From positions 4,216,001 to 4,280,000 of the forward strand of contig NC_062996.1 in the NCBI RefSeq assembly GCF_023078275.1: DNA of 64,000 bases. The letters are read 5' to 3'. The translations under genes were made by a program, and so were the position numbers. Source of the DNA: Leguminivora glycinivorella. Taxonomy: Eukaryota > Arthropoda > Insecta > Lepidoptera > Tortricidae. Below, one piece after another: positions 61,301 through 63,883 of the stretch. The notes under the pieces were generated by a model. The model was not told where the DNA came from and made no database searches. It saw only the letters and a program-made list of their open reading frames with translations. The stretch's first letter is position 1; every line of letters begins with the position of its first letter.

Positions 61301-63883
61301 TTATTTTGCCTGGTATATCCGAGGTCTGAGTGATGCCTTCCTGGTAGGCTTAATATACCGTCGGCACTTCTCCTCAACAATGAGGGTGGCTGGTGGCGAG
61401 TCGGGGCGCGGGGGGCCTTGTGTTGCAGGTGGGGAAAAACGGGACTACCAACATCGCGGCGGTGAGACGCCGGAGCGACTTACAACGAACGATGGCGCCA
61501 TCTATCGGTCCGATGCGACGTCTACGACGTACTCTCTCTATAAAGACCTCGGATATACCAGGCAAAATAATACAAATTTTATTGGAAGGTAAAATTTTTA
61601 TATTATTCATTAGATAGATCGCGCGCTGTCTATGCAACTTTAACATCCACCCGCCTTCGTCAGTTTTCCGTGATCATGATGCATGCAACTGCGTCGAAAA
61701 TTGGGAGCTCGACAAATATCAAAAAAGGTAATCACGGTCTATATCCCGGTCAATATAAGTCAGTATACTTTAGACAAGGGGCCATTATGAATTCGTTCTT
61801 TTATCAAATAACAATGCAATTTTGCAACTAGGTGTACATTAACTCATTATTCAGTCAACATACATTGTGCTAAATTATTTTACGTAAATTATGAGTACGT
61901 AAGTCTTTTGAAAGAAAAACGAAAGAAAGAAAAACTTTATTCAGGACGCTTAAATCAAACAGTAAAAAATACAAAAACATGTCATAATAAATAAAATAAA
62001 TAAATAAATGTGAGTGTGCACTGGAAAACGTCCCACTTTGTCGATTGTTATAAAGCTGCTTTGTCAGTTTATTCATATAAAGATACAAGTAAATCTCGCC
62101 TTAATGGTAACCAACAAAATTGGACGTTTTACTAAACACACTCACAAATATTGGGGGACACCTTATACATATCAACCTAGCCCCAAACTAAGTAAAGCTT
62201 GTACTATGGGTGCTAGGCGACGATATACGTACTTATATAGATAAATACATAATTATATACATAGAAAACATCCATGACTCGGGAACAAATATCTGTGTTC
62301 ATCACACAAATATATGCCCTTACCGGGATTCGAATCCGGGACCGCGGCTTAGCAGGCTGAGCCAGACCGGTCGTCTATAGAATAGCTATTATACTTACTG
62401 ACTAATTGCGTTAGATAGACTAACATGTAATACTATTCTTTTTTTTTTATTTTTATAAATGGGCTTACTCTTGACCACAGACTAGCCAAAGGCAAAGACG
62501 TGGCCTACGATGGAGTGAGCTCGCCCAGTTTAACTCGCTCTAATACGTAGTTTTGTTGCAGTGTGGCCTACGTGTCTCGTTCAGGCGGTATGAGCAATGA
62601 GCTCAACAACATCATCTCTAAGGAAGCTGACGGCGTATGCGAGGGCGTCGCTATTGGTGGAGACCGCTACCCTGGCACCACCTTCATCGACCATCTGCTC
62701 AGGTAACTACTGTTACAACTAGCCCCTGTTACAACCCGCCCCTTGAACGGTAATCAAAGAAAGCTGATGGCGTGTGCAAAGGTGTCTATCGGTGGAGACC
62801 GCTACCCTGGCACCACCTTCATCGACCACATGCTCAGGTAACTACTGTCACTACTAGCCCATGTTACAACTCGCCCCTGGTCGGCTTTAACATCGTCTCC
62901 AAAGTAGTCCACGGCGTGTACGAGGGCGTCGCTATCGATGGAGACCGATACCCTGTTACCACCTTTATTTGTATGTCTTTCCCATCACGGAACAATGGTA
63001 TTCCGCGTGCGCGGGGCTGAAGCCAACACGTAGAGGCCCTTTCGACACTTTAATGAAATGTAAGGGGTACACTGAGCGGATGTTGCCCTTGCCCGTATCA
63101 TGGGACACACGCAGAGCCCCTGACCAAAGAAGCAACACCCGCCAGGGTGTAAGGACTATTTGAGAGTTAATGGAATCTAAAATGAACTGGTCTATTTTGA
63201 TGAAAGTGATGGACTAAATACTGGGCTATGGATAAAAAACCGGACGCCTGCCTAATAAAACGGTATCCAATTTTATTTCCGGCAGACGGTGACTCGTCCC
63301 CACAAGATGGGCCCCCACAAAAAGCGACATCCACACCTTTATTATTATTATTTATTATTCAAATAAGTTCCTCACCTTCATCGACCATCTGCTGAGGTAA
63401 CGATTCCTTGGCACATGTTCTTGCTTACATGTTGCTTTTGACATGTTTATGTGACCAACCTAGAGTCTATCCCCCTCGATCGAACGAGAGGCGATGACTG
63501 AATTTATATTTTTTTAGCCGTCTTTCGATAGCTGCCATTCGTCAATCCACCACTGGAATGGTAGCTGACATCCACGAGCGTTTATCATACATAGTATACA
63601 TACCCGTTAACGTTAACGATAATTATTTTCGCCTGGTCCGCGTTCTATAAACAGTTAGAGGCCTGGACTATCGACTTTTAATCAATCATCATTGCATACA
63701 GAAAACTAGTGATATATAACTAATTAGTAACTTTTGCTCACAGATTCGAAGCGGACCCCAACGTTAAGCTGCTGGTGTTGCTCGGAGAAGTGGGTGGTGT
63801 CGAGGAGTACCACGTGTGCCGCGCCATCAAGGAGGGCCGTATCAAGAAACCCATGGTTGCCTGGTGCATTGGTACCTGCTCAG
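29890..63883 (+). CDS. ACLY: ATP-citrate lyase (spliced; 16 coding exons seen, 3' end outside window)
   Basis: ACLY is the cytosolic enzyme that makes acetyl-CoA and oxaloacetate from citrate, CoA and ATP for lipid synthesis and protein acetylation. The exons read in family order: ATP-grasp (succinyl-CoA-synthetase-beta-like) with VVKPDQLIKRRGKLGLVG, citrate-binding domain with GGGASVVYTDTICELGG and NYGEYSGAPT, a short linker, then the succinyl-CoA-synthetase-alpha-like part with VAYVSRSGGMSNELNN and WCIGTC. All splice sites are GT-AG and the phases agree throughout, except at two points: a 1-base deletion in exon 6 and an absent exon between exons 14 and 15. The active-site histidine and the citrate-synthase-like C-terminal domain lie past the window end. 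As assembled it cannot give a full protein; an intact gene with assembly errors and a decaying copy are both possible. Confidence 0.95.
29991..30206 (+). mobile_element. CACA-end element, copy 4 (ACLY intron 1)
   Basis: Starts CACAGTATAATATAGAGTAC about 50 bp after the exon 1 donor and ends CCGAGGTGTG. It is flanked by ACTTGAG on both sides, a 7-bp target duplication. Confidence 0.85.
30207..32329. other. Rest of ACLY intron 1
   Basis: Holds reverse repeat pieces at about 31320-31620 (GGGTAGGCAGAACACATGAAA, GCCAGCCTCTCGCCTACG) shared with 44480-44670, and a reverse LINE tail at 31985-32070. The 121-codon frame at 31858-32223 runs through these repeats and is not a gene. A (CATA)n tract is near 31328. 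Confidence 0.5.
32330..32435 (+). CDS. ACLY: ACLY exon 2
   Basis: Acceptor TCGTTTCAG|G. Completes Arg17 and continues HIASGTALVPCRFATFEQNT to PWLSKE, ending in phase 0 before GTATGT. This is the start of the ATP-grasp half. Confidence 0.93.
32479..33240 (-). mobile_element. Two adjoining interspersed repeats in intron 2
   Basis: 32479-33031 is a reverse copy of the roughly 550-bp repeat at 1631-2186, with a (GGAC)n tract near 32955-32980. It runs directly into 33033-33240, a reverse copy of the element at 55293-55530 (GACGTGTCTGTCTG..., CCCCCGACGCAAAAACGAC). The abutment may mean that both are parts of one larger element. Confidence 0.75.
33241..34390. other. ACLY intron 2, AT-rich part
   Basis: A repeat tail starts near 33355 (TAATTTATTCAGCAAATAGGCC). 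No gene and no strong structure. Confidence 0.4.
34385..34450 (-). mobile_element. tRNA-like SINE head
   Basis: On the minus strand it reads GATGGCCGAGTGGTTGAGGT (A-box) and GGTTAGAATCC (B-box with one change from consensus). No clean cloverleaf; it is best read as a SINE remnant and not a tRNA gene. Confidence 0.5.
34598..34827 (+). mobile_element. CACA-end element, copy 5 (ACLY intron 2)
   Basis: Full copy ending about 90 bp before the exon 3 acceptor. Flanks GCCGCGA and GCCGCGT match at 6 of 7 bases. Confidence 0.8.
34916..35101 (+). CDS. ACLY: ACLY exon 3
   Basis: Acceptor TTGTCCACAG|C. Encodes QLVVKPDQLIKRRGKLGLVG and on to FIVEPFVKHDA (residues about 53-114), including the conserved ATP-grasp lysine and arginines. 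The donor GCG|GTATGT is the first of several nearly identical donors, because the second half of this exon is repeated downstream. Confidence 0.93.
35006..36177 (+). repeat. Array of nine copies of the exon 3 tail plus 5' splice site
   Basis: The exon 3 tail (from about AGCGAGCACATGGG to CACGACGCG), its donor and about 45 bp of intron form a unit repeated with TCAGGCACTTCATCG starting at 35061, 35191, 35318, 35453, 35588, 35723, 35858, 35993 and 36135. Five successive intervals are exactly 135 bp. The eight downstream copies are not needed for the protein. Most end in GTATGTAG like the true donor; the last ends GTTAGT. In sense, intron text between copies carries in-frame stops. Long minus-strand frames (306 and 266 codons) here are a by-product of 135 being a multiple of three. 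Confidence 0.92.
36014..36067. mobile_element. MITE end fragment captured in the exon 3 array
   Basis: In the eighth copy the exon text breaks at GAGCC/TTCGT and continues as TTTCGTGAGCGTTTCGTGAG...GCCATTCGGCTAGCCACCC, the right end of the GCCGAATGGCA MITE family, before returning to the array. TTCGTGA is common to exon and MITE at the junction. Confidence 0.75.
36232..36637. mobile_element. Palindromic MITE (AGGCACTGGTCCCACC family) split by a nested element
   Basis: The left half is 36232-36335 and the right half 36585-36637. The inserted element (about 36336-36584) has its own TIRs TATAGTATGAATTTT and AAAATTCATACTATA. The far right end of the outer MITE is lost. Confidence 0.75.
36969..37082 (+). 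CDS. ACLY: ACLY exon 4
   Basis: Acceptor TATTTTCAG|A. Encodes NEEMYICIQSG and FHHQGGVDVGDVDALAVRLE (38 codons, phase 0 to 0), part of the ATP-grasp fold. Confidence 0.94.
37300..37770 (-). pseudogene. Mariner-type transposase, N-terminal fragment, frameshifted (intron 4)
   Basis: Two minus-strand frames together give the N-terminal DNA-binding part of a Tc1/mariner transposase: MEWTLKENRIAVLALHRCGH in the first, then VYRTIDRYNEVSSGEDKKRT, GRPRSVRTP and a second helix-turn-helix (QMGVSRNTVKKIL). The join is out of frame and the catalytic DDD/DDE domain is absent. Sequence at 37868-37928 may be one terminal inverted repeat of this element. It is a dead remnant inserted antisense to ACLY. Confidence 0.75.
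37868..38150. repeat. Inverted repeats of about 60 bp flanking ACLY exon 5
   Basis: The left arm at 37868-37928 (AGTGTGACCACTT...AATTTGATTTGTTCCC) pairs with the right arm at about 38083-38150 (GGGAACAAATCAAATT...AGTCACACT), with some mismatches in the middle. Exon 5 (37964-38043) is alone in the 154-nt loop. The arms resemble mariner-type terminal repeats. Confidence 0.8.
37964..38043 (+). CDS. ACLY: ACLY exon 5
   Basis: Acceptor GTGTTACAG|G. Encodes VAVDTFPTGEEIDRTLLKNI and on to SASTK, ending two bases into an Arg codon before GTAAAA. This is a less conserved loop region of the family. Confidence 0.92.
38228..38320 (+). mobile_element. tRNA-derived SINE head (intron 5)
   Basis: A-box TGGTCTAGTGGTAAAGAC and B-box GGTTCGATTCC are correctly spaced. 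The sequence then runs into a CTCGG repeat and a non-tRNA body. No intact acceptor stem was found, so it is not called a tRNA gene. Confidence 0.6.
38321..38798. other. Rest of ACLY intron 5
   Basis: Contains two inexact copies of a GGTTACCAA...CGGTAATG motif at about 38366-38480. Nothing else assigned. Confidence 0.4.
38799..39056 (+). pseudogene. ACLY: ACLY exon 6, with 1-base frameshift
   Basis: Acceptor AATTCCAG|G. Reads ILTTFILSLYRVYVDLYFTY then MEINPIVITNERIYL and meets TAG at 38905-38907. One missing base at about 38904/38905 restores the frame to the family text DLAAKLDQTADFIC onward. The phase sum supports this: exons 5 plus 6 total 338 nt, and 339 is needed for exon 7. The rest, to YPEEAHIADLDAKSGASLK and donor GTGAGA, is intact. 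Confidence 0.9.
39219..39333 (+). repeat. Duplicate of exon 6 tail with donor (intron 6)
   Basis: About 115 bp matching the end of exon 6 (TTTGGACGCGATGCGTACCC to GTGCTAGTCTTAAG) followed by GTGAGT. The intron after it (39340-39510) also parallels the intron after exon 6 (GAGTGATAATACTGCAATAT), so the duplicated unit is about 280 bp. No acceptor-like AG precedes it. Confidence 0.9.
39520..40224. other. Rest of ACLY intron 6
   Basis: The piece at 39725-39800 resembles the body of the SINE at 3656 (GAAACCGGA, CTTCGTAAAAACTA). About 39950-40170 contains a repeat with TTTACCAAGGATACTGGCGA. No gene. Confidence 0.4.
40225..40315 (+). CDS. ACLY: ACLY exon 7
   Basis: Acceptor TTTCCAG|T. Encodes LTILNKSGRIWTMVAGGGAS then VVYTDTICEL, ending one base into a Gly codon before GTACGT. 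The glycine-rich stretch belongs to the citrate-binding domain. Confidence 0.95.
40339..40470. mobile_element. 132-bp palindromic MITE, 23 bp after the exon 7 donor
   Basis: The ends ACTCTGTCAAACAAGTCTGT and ACAGACTTGTTTGACAGAGT are exact complements, flanked by TA. A second copy is at 46987-47118, just before exon 12. Confidence 0.88.
40471..41217. other. Rest of ACLY intron 7
   Basis: Holds a reverse LINE tail at 40553-40680 and a repeat at about 40895-41040 (CACTTTATTGTACA, AAGGCGAACTTATCCCTTTA) that recurs at 47690-47790. A short (ATC)n tract lies at about 41050-41068. Confidence 0.6.
41218..41339 (+). CDS. ACLY: ACLY exon 8
   Basis: Acceptor TATTTTAG|G. Encodes GAAELANYGEYSGAPTESQT then ADYAKTIFSLMCREKHPNGK. 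The YSGAP motif is part of the citrate site. Ends in phase 0 at GTACGT. Confidence 0.95.
41474..41711. mobile_element. MITE with GGTCAATTTAATGTTTTTCC ends (intron 8)
   Basis: The left GGTCAATTTAATGTTTTTCCTACCC and right GAGTAGGAAAAACATAAAATTTACC ends pair. Inner arms contain CGAGCCCTTTCGATC / GATCGAAAGGGCTCG. Confidence 0.75.
41712..43058. other. ACLY intron 8, repeat-rich part
   Basis: A GCGAGCG-rich patch is at 41740-41850. Around 42295-42420 there are GCGAGAAGTATGTCATT / AATGACATTCTCGC inverted arms related to the 1091 element, and 42862-42960 has another related piece. No gene. Confidence 0.5.
43059..43191. mobile_element. 133-bp palindromic MITE (CAGCCACGACATTGG family)
   Basis: The ends CAGCCACGACATTGGTCTAA and its complement pair over about 40 bp. 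Other copies: 29330-29388 (deleted centre) and the one carrying the copia insertion at 48767-53423. Confidence 0.85.
43431..43580 (+). mobile_element. CACA-end element, copy 6, 5'-truncated
   Basis: Lacks the first third of the element and ends CCGAGATGTG only 30 bp before the exon 9 acceptor. The intron's polypyrimidine tract (T-run at 43597-43607) is just outside it. Confidence 0.75.
43611..43768 (+). CDS. ACLY: ACLY exon 9
   Basis: Acceptor after a long T run, TTTTCAG|G. Encodes VLIIGGGIANFTNVADTFRG and ITIFVRRGGPNYQEGL, with two bases of an Arg codon at the end. FVRRGGPNYQEGLR is a hallmark of the family's citrate-binding domain. Confidence 0.95.
43769..44301. other. Start of ACLY intron 9
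   Basis: About 43930-44055 is similar to 36700-36815 in intron 3 (CTGAGGTTTAAAAGTTTTAAGC, GATGGCAGTCTATGCACTGT), a shared repeat. A tRNA-like A-box (GGCCGAGTGGTCTAGG) is at about 44150 without a good B-box. Confidence 0.5.
44302..44755 (+). mobile_element. tRNA-derived SINE interrupted by another repeat (intron 9)
   Basis: Head and body at 44302-44480 and tail at about 44670-44755. The inserted repeat (44480-44670, GACTGTGGGATATGGGTTAA ... GGGACACAGGCGTGATTG) ends in a GTAT run; related pieces are at 6117-6270 and, reverse, 31320-31510. Confidence 0.7.
44946..45108 (+). CDS. ACLY: ACLY exon 10
   Basis: Acceptor TTTCACCAG|A. Encodes QMREVGHRLRIPLYVFGPEA, then NMTSIVGLALGHSPIP and the start of the linker (KEHQLDYAPKQLPKPTPC). 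Donor TGC|GTAAGT. Phase 0 at the end. Confidence 0.93.
45137..45374. mobile_element. Palindromic MITE (AGGCACTGGTCCCACC family), intron 10
   Basis: Starts AGGCACTGGTCCCATCGCGA 28 bp after the exon 10 donor. It lies between exon 10 and its first downstream duplicate. Confidence 0.85.
45375..45449 (+). repeat. Exon 10 tail duplicate 1, donor destroyed
   Basis: AAGGAGCACCAGCTCGACTA to CCCACTATTTGC matches the exon 10 end. The following TTAAGC replaces GTAAGC, so the donor is lost. Confidence 0.88.
45632..45699 (+). repeat. Exon 10 tail duplicate 2, donor kept
   Basis: GGGCCACTCTCTCATTACTA ... CTGCCCACACCTTGC, with 6 bp deleted relative to exon 10, followed by GTAAGC. The next about 60 bp (CTTTACATATGGGGTCGAAT) also matches the text after duplicate 1. 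Confidence 0.88.
45700..46297. other. Rest of ACLY intron 10
   Basis: A B-box-like GGTTCGAATCCCGGT at about 46173 without an A-box suggests a SINE scrap. Nothing else. Confidence 0.4.
46298..46465 (+). CDS. ACLY: ACLY exon 11 (linker and start of the second half)
   Basis: Acceptor TTTTTTACAG|C. Encodes PKPKIELPELTHKLLDLVCS, a short linker QSPTRGELGQPLSTAKPLFS, then DRTKAIIWGMQNRAIQ, which begins the CoA-ligase part. 56 codons, phase 0 to 0. The linker has no RxxS stretch like the vertebrate regulatory RTASFS site. Confidence 0.94.
46759..46914. mobile_element. Palindromic MITE (GATGGCGCCAC family), intron 11
   Basis: Second copy of the 14643-14804 element with scattered changes. A LINE tail scrap precedes it (GTGTCCATGGGCGGCGGTGA, about 46720). 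Confidence 0.75.
46987..47118. mobile_element. 132-bp palindromic MITE ending 38 bp before exon 12
   Basis: Same family as 40339-40470, with a few changes between arms. It lies in the place where the branch point and upstream polypyrimidine tract of intron 11 are expected. Confidence 0.85.
47157..47280 (+). CDS. ACLY: ACLY exon 12
   Basis: Acceptor TGTTTCTCAG|G. Encodes GMLDFDYICRRAEPSVVAIV then YPFTADHKQKYYFGNKEVFI, ending one base into a Val codon at GTGAGC. Phase 0 in, phase 1 out. Confidence 0.95.
47331..47475. mobile_element. GCCGAATGGCA-family MITE (intron 12)
   Basis: Starts GTATGTAGCCGAATGGCAC and ends AATGCCATTCGGCTAC. It lies between exon 12 and its duplicate. Confidence 0.8.
47520..47625 (+). 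repeat. Exon 12 duplicate (possible alternative exon 12b)
   Basis: Begins after AG (CAAGACTAG|T) and reads YDYICRRAEPSVVAIV then FTADHKQKYYFGNKEVFI with no stop, ending one base into a codon before GTGAGT. It is 106 nt, phase 0 in and phase 1 out, the same as exon 12. Compared with exon 12 it lacks the first residues and has an in-frame 6-bp deletion (YPF becomes F). Codon changes are mostly silent. Confidence 0.85.
47690..47790. repeat. Interspersed repeat fragment
   Basis: CTCTTTATTGTACAAAACACAAC ... AAGGCGAACTTATCCCTTTAAGGGAT matches 40900-41000 in intron 7. Confidence 0.6.
47919..48057. mobile_element. Palindromic MITE, second copy of the 8787-8930 element
   Basis: GTACAGTCACCGGCATAAAT and TTGTGCCGGTGACTGTA ends pair. 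Confidence 0.8.
48220..48450 (-). mobile_element. CACA-end element, copy 7 (intron 12)
   Basis: Full reverse copy with perfect 7-bp flanks CTAATGT on both sides. Confidence 0.85.
48902..48906. repeat. Copia target-site duplication, left copy (TGGCT)
   Basis: TGGCT at 48902-48906 is repeated at 53408-53412, directly outside the two LTRs. 5 bp is the normal size for Ty1/copia integrases. Confidence 0.9.
48907..49132 (-). repeat. Copia 3' LTR (226 bp)
   Basis: Same sequence as 53184-53407, apart from a T run of 18 versus 16. In element orientation it starts TATTGAGTTTAG and ends ACTATAATA. The purine-rich AGTGGGAG directly before it (49133-49140 on the complementary strand) is the likely polypurine tract. 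Confidence 0.92.
49216..53082 (-). CDS. Intact Ty1/copia Gag-Pol polyprotein (1288 aa)
   Basis: A single uninterrupted frame encodes the retrotransposon's capsid and enzymes in copia order. Gag is followed by a CCHC zinc knuckle (CYNCNKRGHFARDC, about residues 219-232), an aspartic protease (DSGAS, about 271), an integrase with an HHCC zinc finger (about 410-445) and a DDE core (HTDNG, then PQQNSRAERE), a reverse transcriptase with YVDD (about 981-984), and an RNase H (YCDSDYASD; ALSTMEAEF). Integrase before reverse transcriptase is diagnostic of Ty1/copia. No stop or frameshift is present and both LTRs are almost identical, so the copy is young and may be mobile. It lies antisense in ACLY intron 12. 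Length is close to other insect copia polyproteins. Opposite-strand frames inside it are shadows. Confidence 0.97.
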   Translation of the reverse strand: MEVGGLKMNVEHFDGNNFRQWKFQIKCALRAKGIDISKPEPETNKESWLKSDGLAMFIMTSAMDYRQIALVENCKTALQIMEKLESIYEKKSEFNKMIVHEQFYQYKMNPSDSMAQHISKVESLAQQLKDCDEKISDTAIITKILSTLPAKYRSIRQAWLSLASSQQTLSNLTARLMDEEASLTAEEKADVALVTTQEKARPKKNSSHNDEDRRHRFICYNCNKRGHFARDCRSKKKSYNKPGSNGGNMLAFHVEQCLNLSEESEDVFLLDSGASVHMTFRKDFFMKLDLYSDDDERYVKLGNKQNLKVCGIGTILIKKCLNGQWEENILRDVIWVPELTRNLFSEGTIMQYNYVILKKNNSALIYKDNNVVLSATKKCNNLYVMNFEVVKSASCNSVLAPVNNLRVWHERLAHLNVKEIQKMVKNGLLQCKDLSDEKFVCEGCMYGKQSRLPFHTSLRGEQSPGALVYSDVCGPMSESSVQGMVYFVLFKDAASSFLYVSFMRHKSEVLEHFKTFNAIIRNKFAKFGHNIRILHTDNGKEYVNNEFKHYLNQNGIEHERTAPYTPQQNSRAERELRTIVESARSMLYSRNLPMNLWAEAVGCAVYILNRTTSTQTPDKSPFEIWYGEKPKLQHLRIFGSCGFVHVPDACRTKLEKKSNKMYLVGYENENYRMYDPTTKKIKVTRDVIFDETCGDNIVNKSALIEIEESDSEVPSGPQTTSTPASTPPRAETSTVDDSLKSCEENDVTFEPSQTVNIPDVRSPILLRPRRNIHFDEVNFTEYPVPSTYEEAMQSFDAMKWKEAINDELKAHEDNKTWTIVDKEAGNGKKPITSKWVFNIKQDREGNIERYKARLCARGFTQVKNIDYTETFSPTTRYDSIRILLSLAAKHNYKIVQFDVKTAFLYGELEEEIFMEIPLGVNVENGKVCKLNKSLYGLKQASRCWNAKFTNFLKSYGFTQTESDHCVFTSYINNVKILLIIYVDDGLIFCSSEETLNFVIEALKTNFCVRILDLNYFVGLEISRNEHSIHITQSKYIEQIIKRFNMSDAHSCSTPVDPNVSLTNCSNDGETINFPFREAVGSLLFLASVSRPDISFAVNLVCRYVNNPSIEHVNAVKRIIRYLIATKHIGIEYKGSSDLVGYCDSDYASDTESRKSTSGYIFLLNNGPIIWASRKQQTIALSTMEAEFIAACEATKQFLWLRQFLLDLGESLNNMLLLVDNQAAIKLISNPVFHQRSKHIDVKYKFIREKVEQGLLKIQYVQSSNQLADFLTKALPLQKFCVNRDLVLS
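53169..53183 (-). promoter_or_regulatory. Copia primer-binding site for an internal tRNA-iMet fragment
   Basis: Adjacent to the 5' LTR, the + strand reads GCTGGGCCCATAACC, which is the anticodon-arm text of initiator tRNA-Met (CAT anticodon included). The element's minus-strand PBS (GGTTATGGGCCCAGC) would therefore pair with the middle of that tRNA, as known for Drosophila copia, which primes from a cleaved tRNA-iMet half. Confidence 0.85.
53184..53407 (-). repeat. Copia 5' LTR (224 bp)
   Basis: It should carry the element's promoter for minus-strand transcription. Its only seen difference from the 3' LTR is two bases in the T run. The target duplication TGGCT follows at 53408-53412. Confidence 0.92.
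53651..53748 (+). CDS. ACLY: ACLY exon 13
   Basis: Acceptor CTTGTTCCAG|T. Completes Val and encodes FSDMDVAMRKHQEATVLVNF then ASLRSAYDSTMQ, ending in phase 0 at GTAATA. The family motif NFASLRSAYDST is clear. Confidence 0.95.
53749..54672. other. ACLY intron 13
   Basis: AT-rich, with the GCCGAATGGCA MITE at 54096-54260 (GTGCGTAGCCGAATGGCA to TGCCATTCGGCTACGCAC), the cleanest copy of that family in the window. Confidence 0.75.
54673..54771 (+). CDS. ACLY: ACLY exon 14
   Basis: Acceptor TTGTTGAACAG|G. Encodes AMQHPQINTIVIIAEGIPEN then MTRKIIKLADARG, 33 codons, phase 0 to 0, donor GTAAGT. The family continues with a GPATVGG-containing segment, which was not found downstream. Confidence 0.95.
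54772..56110. other. ACLY intron 14, part before the large element
   Basis: About 54940-55075 contains a repeat (TATTGACCGGGATTACC, GAGCTCCCGATATTTCGACG, GTCTATATCCCGGTCAATA) with a reversed relative at 61650-61765 and an end at 36905-36945. 55293-55530 is the CCCCGACGCAAAAACGACAG repeat with a (CTGT)n tract. A (TTTA)n tract is at 56003-56024. The GPATVGG-type exon was not found here. Confidence 0.6.
57275..58245. repeat. Minisatellite, about 10 copies of a 97-bp GC-rich unit
   Basis: CTGCTGAAGCTGTCC (or a variant of it) begins at 57286, 57383, 57480, 57577, 57674, 57774, 57871, about 57983, 58080 and 58184. Most intervals are exactly 97 bp; exceptions are a +3 codon-size insert, a 14-bp insert and a +7. 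The unit contains CGCTGGCCGCCACGCTTATG and GATGGTGATGCAGAGCGT. Since 97 is not a multiple of three, each minus-strand reading frame shifts by one per unit, which gives a ladder of overlapping 80-95-codon frames. More diverged units extend to about 58400. Confidence 0.92.
58400..60104. other. Interior of the large element, right of the minisatellite
   Basis: GC-rich to 58960, then mixed. Frames at 58990-59454 (-, 154 codons) and 59578-60003 (+, 141 codons) have no domain I recognise and could be chance or remnants of element genes. Confidence 0.35.
60105..60304. repeat. GC-rich MITE-like palindrome inside the large element
   Basis: The ends CCGCCACACATAAAGCGC and GCGCGCATGTGTGGCGG pair. The interior is a run of GCGC-rich words (GCGCTCGCTATCAGCGC). 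It is probably nested in the larger element. Confidence 0.6.
61264..61611. mobile_element. 348-bp MITE abutting the large element
   Basis: TIRs of about 60 bp: AATAATATAAAAATTTTACC ... GGTATATCCGAGGTCT on the left and the complement on the right. Its interior (about 61380-61556) is the reverse complement of 56142-56312, the left subterminal part of the large element, although the outermost about 45 bp of the two TIRs are unrelated. Confidence 0.75.
61650..61770 (-). mobile_element. Interspersed repeat fragment
   Basis: Reversed relative of 54940-55075 (CGTCAGTTTTCCGTGATCATGA, GTAATCACGGTCTATATCCC). Confidence 0.65.
62131..62375 (-). mobile_element. tRNA-derived SINE (GACGACCGGTCTGG family), reverse
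   Basis: The minus strand reads GACGACCGGTCTGGCTCAGC, a B-box GGTTCGAATCC equivalent (GGATTCGAATCCGG region) and the body. It lies upstream of exon 15. Confidence 0.8.
62448..62530 (-). mobile_element. LINE tail fragment, reverse, before exon 15
   Basis: ATAAATGGGCTTACTCTTGA ... GAGTGAGCTCGCCCAG, ending about 30 bp before the exon 15 acceptor. Confidence 0.75.
62562..62702 (+). CDS. ACLY: ACLY exon 15
   Basis: Acceptor TTTGTTGCAG|T. The first base ends a codon begun in the missing upstream exon; then VAYVSRSGGMSNELNNIISK, EADGVCEGVAIGGDRYPGTT and FIDHLL follow, ending two bases into an Arg codon at GTAACT. The SRSGG motif is shared with succinyl-CoA synthetase alpha. It cannot follow exon 14 directly because the phases differ (0 versus 2). 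Confidence 0.95.
62755..62837 (+). repeat. Exon 15 tail duplicate 1, with donor
   Basis: AAAGCTGATGGCGTGTGCAA ... CACATGCTCAG, with a 2-bp net loss, followed by GTAACTACTGTCACTACTAG, which also copies the intron start after exon 15. Confidence 0.9.
62889..62972 (+). repeat. Exon 15 tail duplicate 2, decayed, no donor
   Basis: ACATCGTCTCCAAAGTAGTC ... GGAGACCGATACCCTGTTAC; it diverges before the tail end. Confidence 0.85.
62973..63371. other. ACLY intron 15 interior
   Basis: A repeat-like stretch (63010-63330) separates the second and third duplicates. No gene. Confidence 0.4.
63372..63396 (+). repeat. Exon 15 tail duplicate 3, last 25 bp with donor
   Basis: TCACCTTCATCGACCATCTG then CTGAG before GTAACG. 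Only the very end of the exon and its donor remain. Confidence 0.75.
63744..63883 (+). CDS. ACLY: ACLY exon 16 (last in window)
   Basis: Acceptor GCTCACAG|A. Encodes FEADPNVKLLVLLGEVGGVE, then EYHVCRAIKEGRIKKP and MVAWCIGTCS, ending one base into a codon at GTAAGA. LLGEVGG and WCIGTC are family motifs. The next family segment, with the phosphorylated active-site His, would be encoded past the window. Confidence 0.95.
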
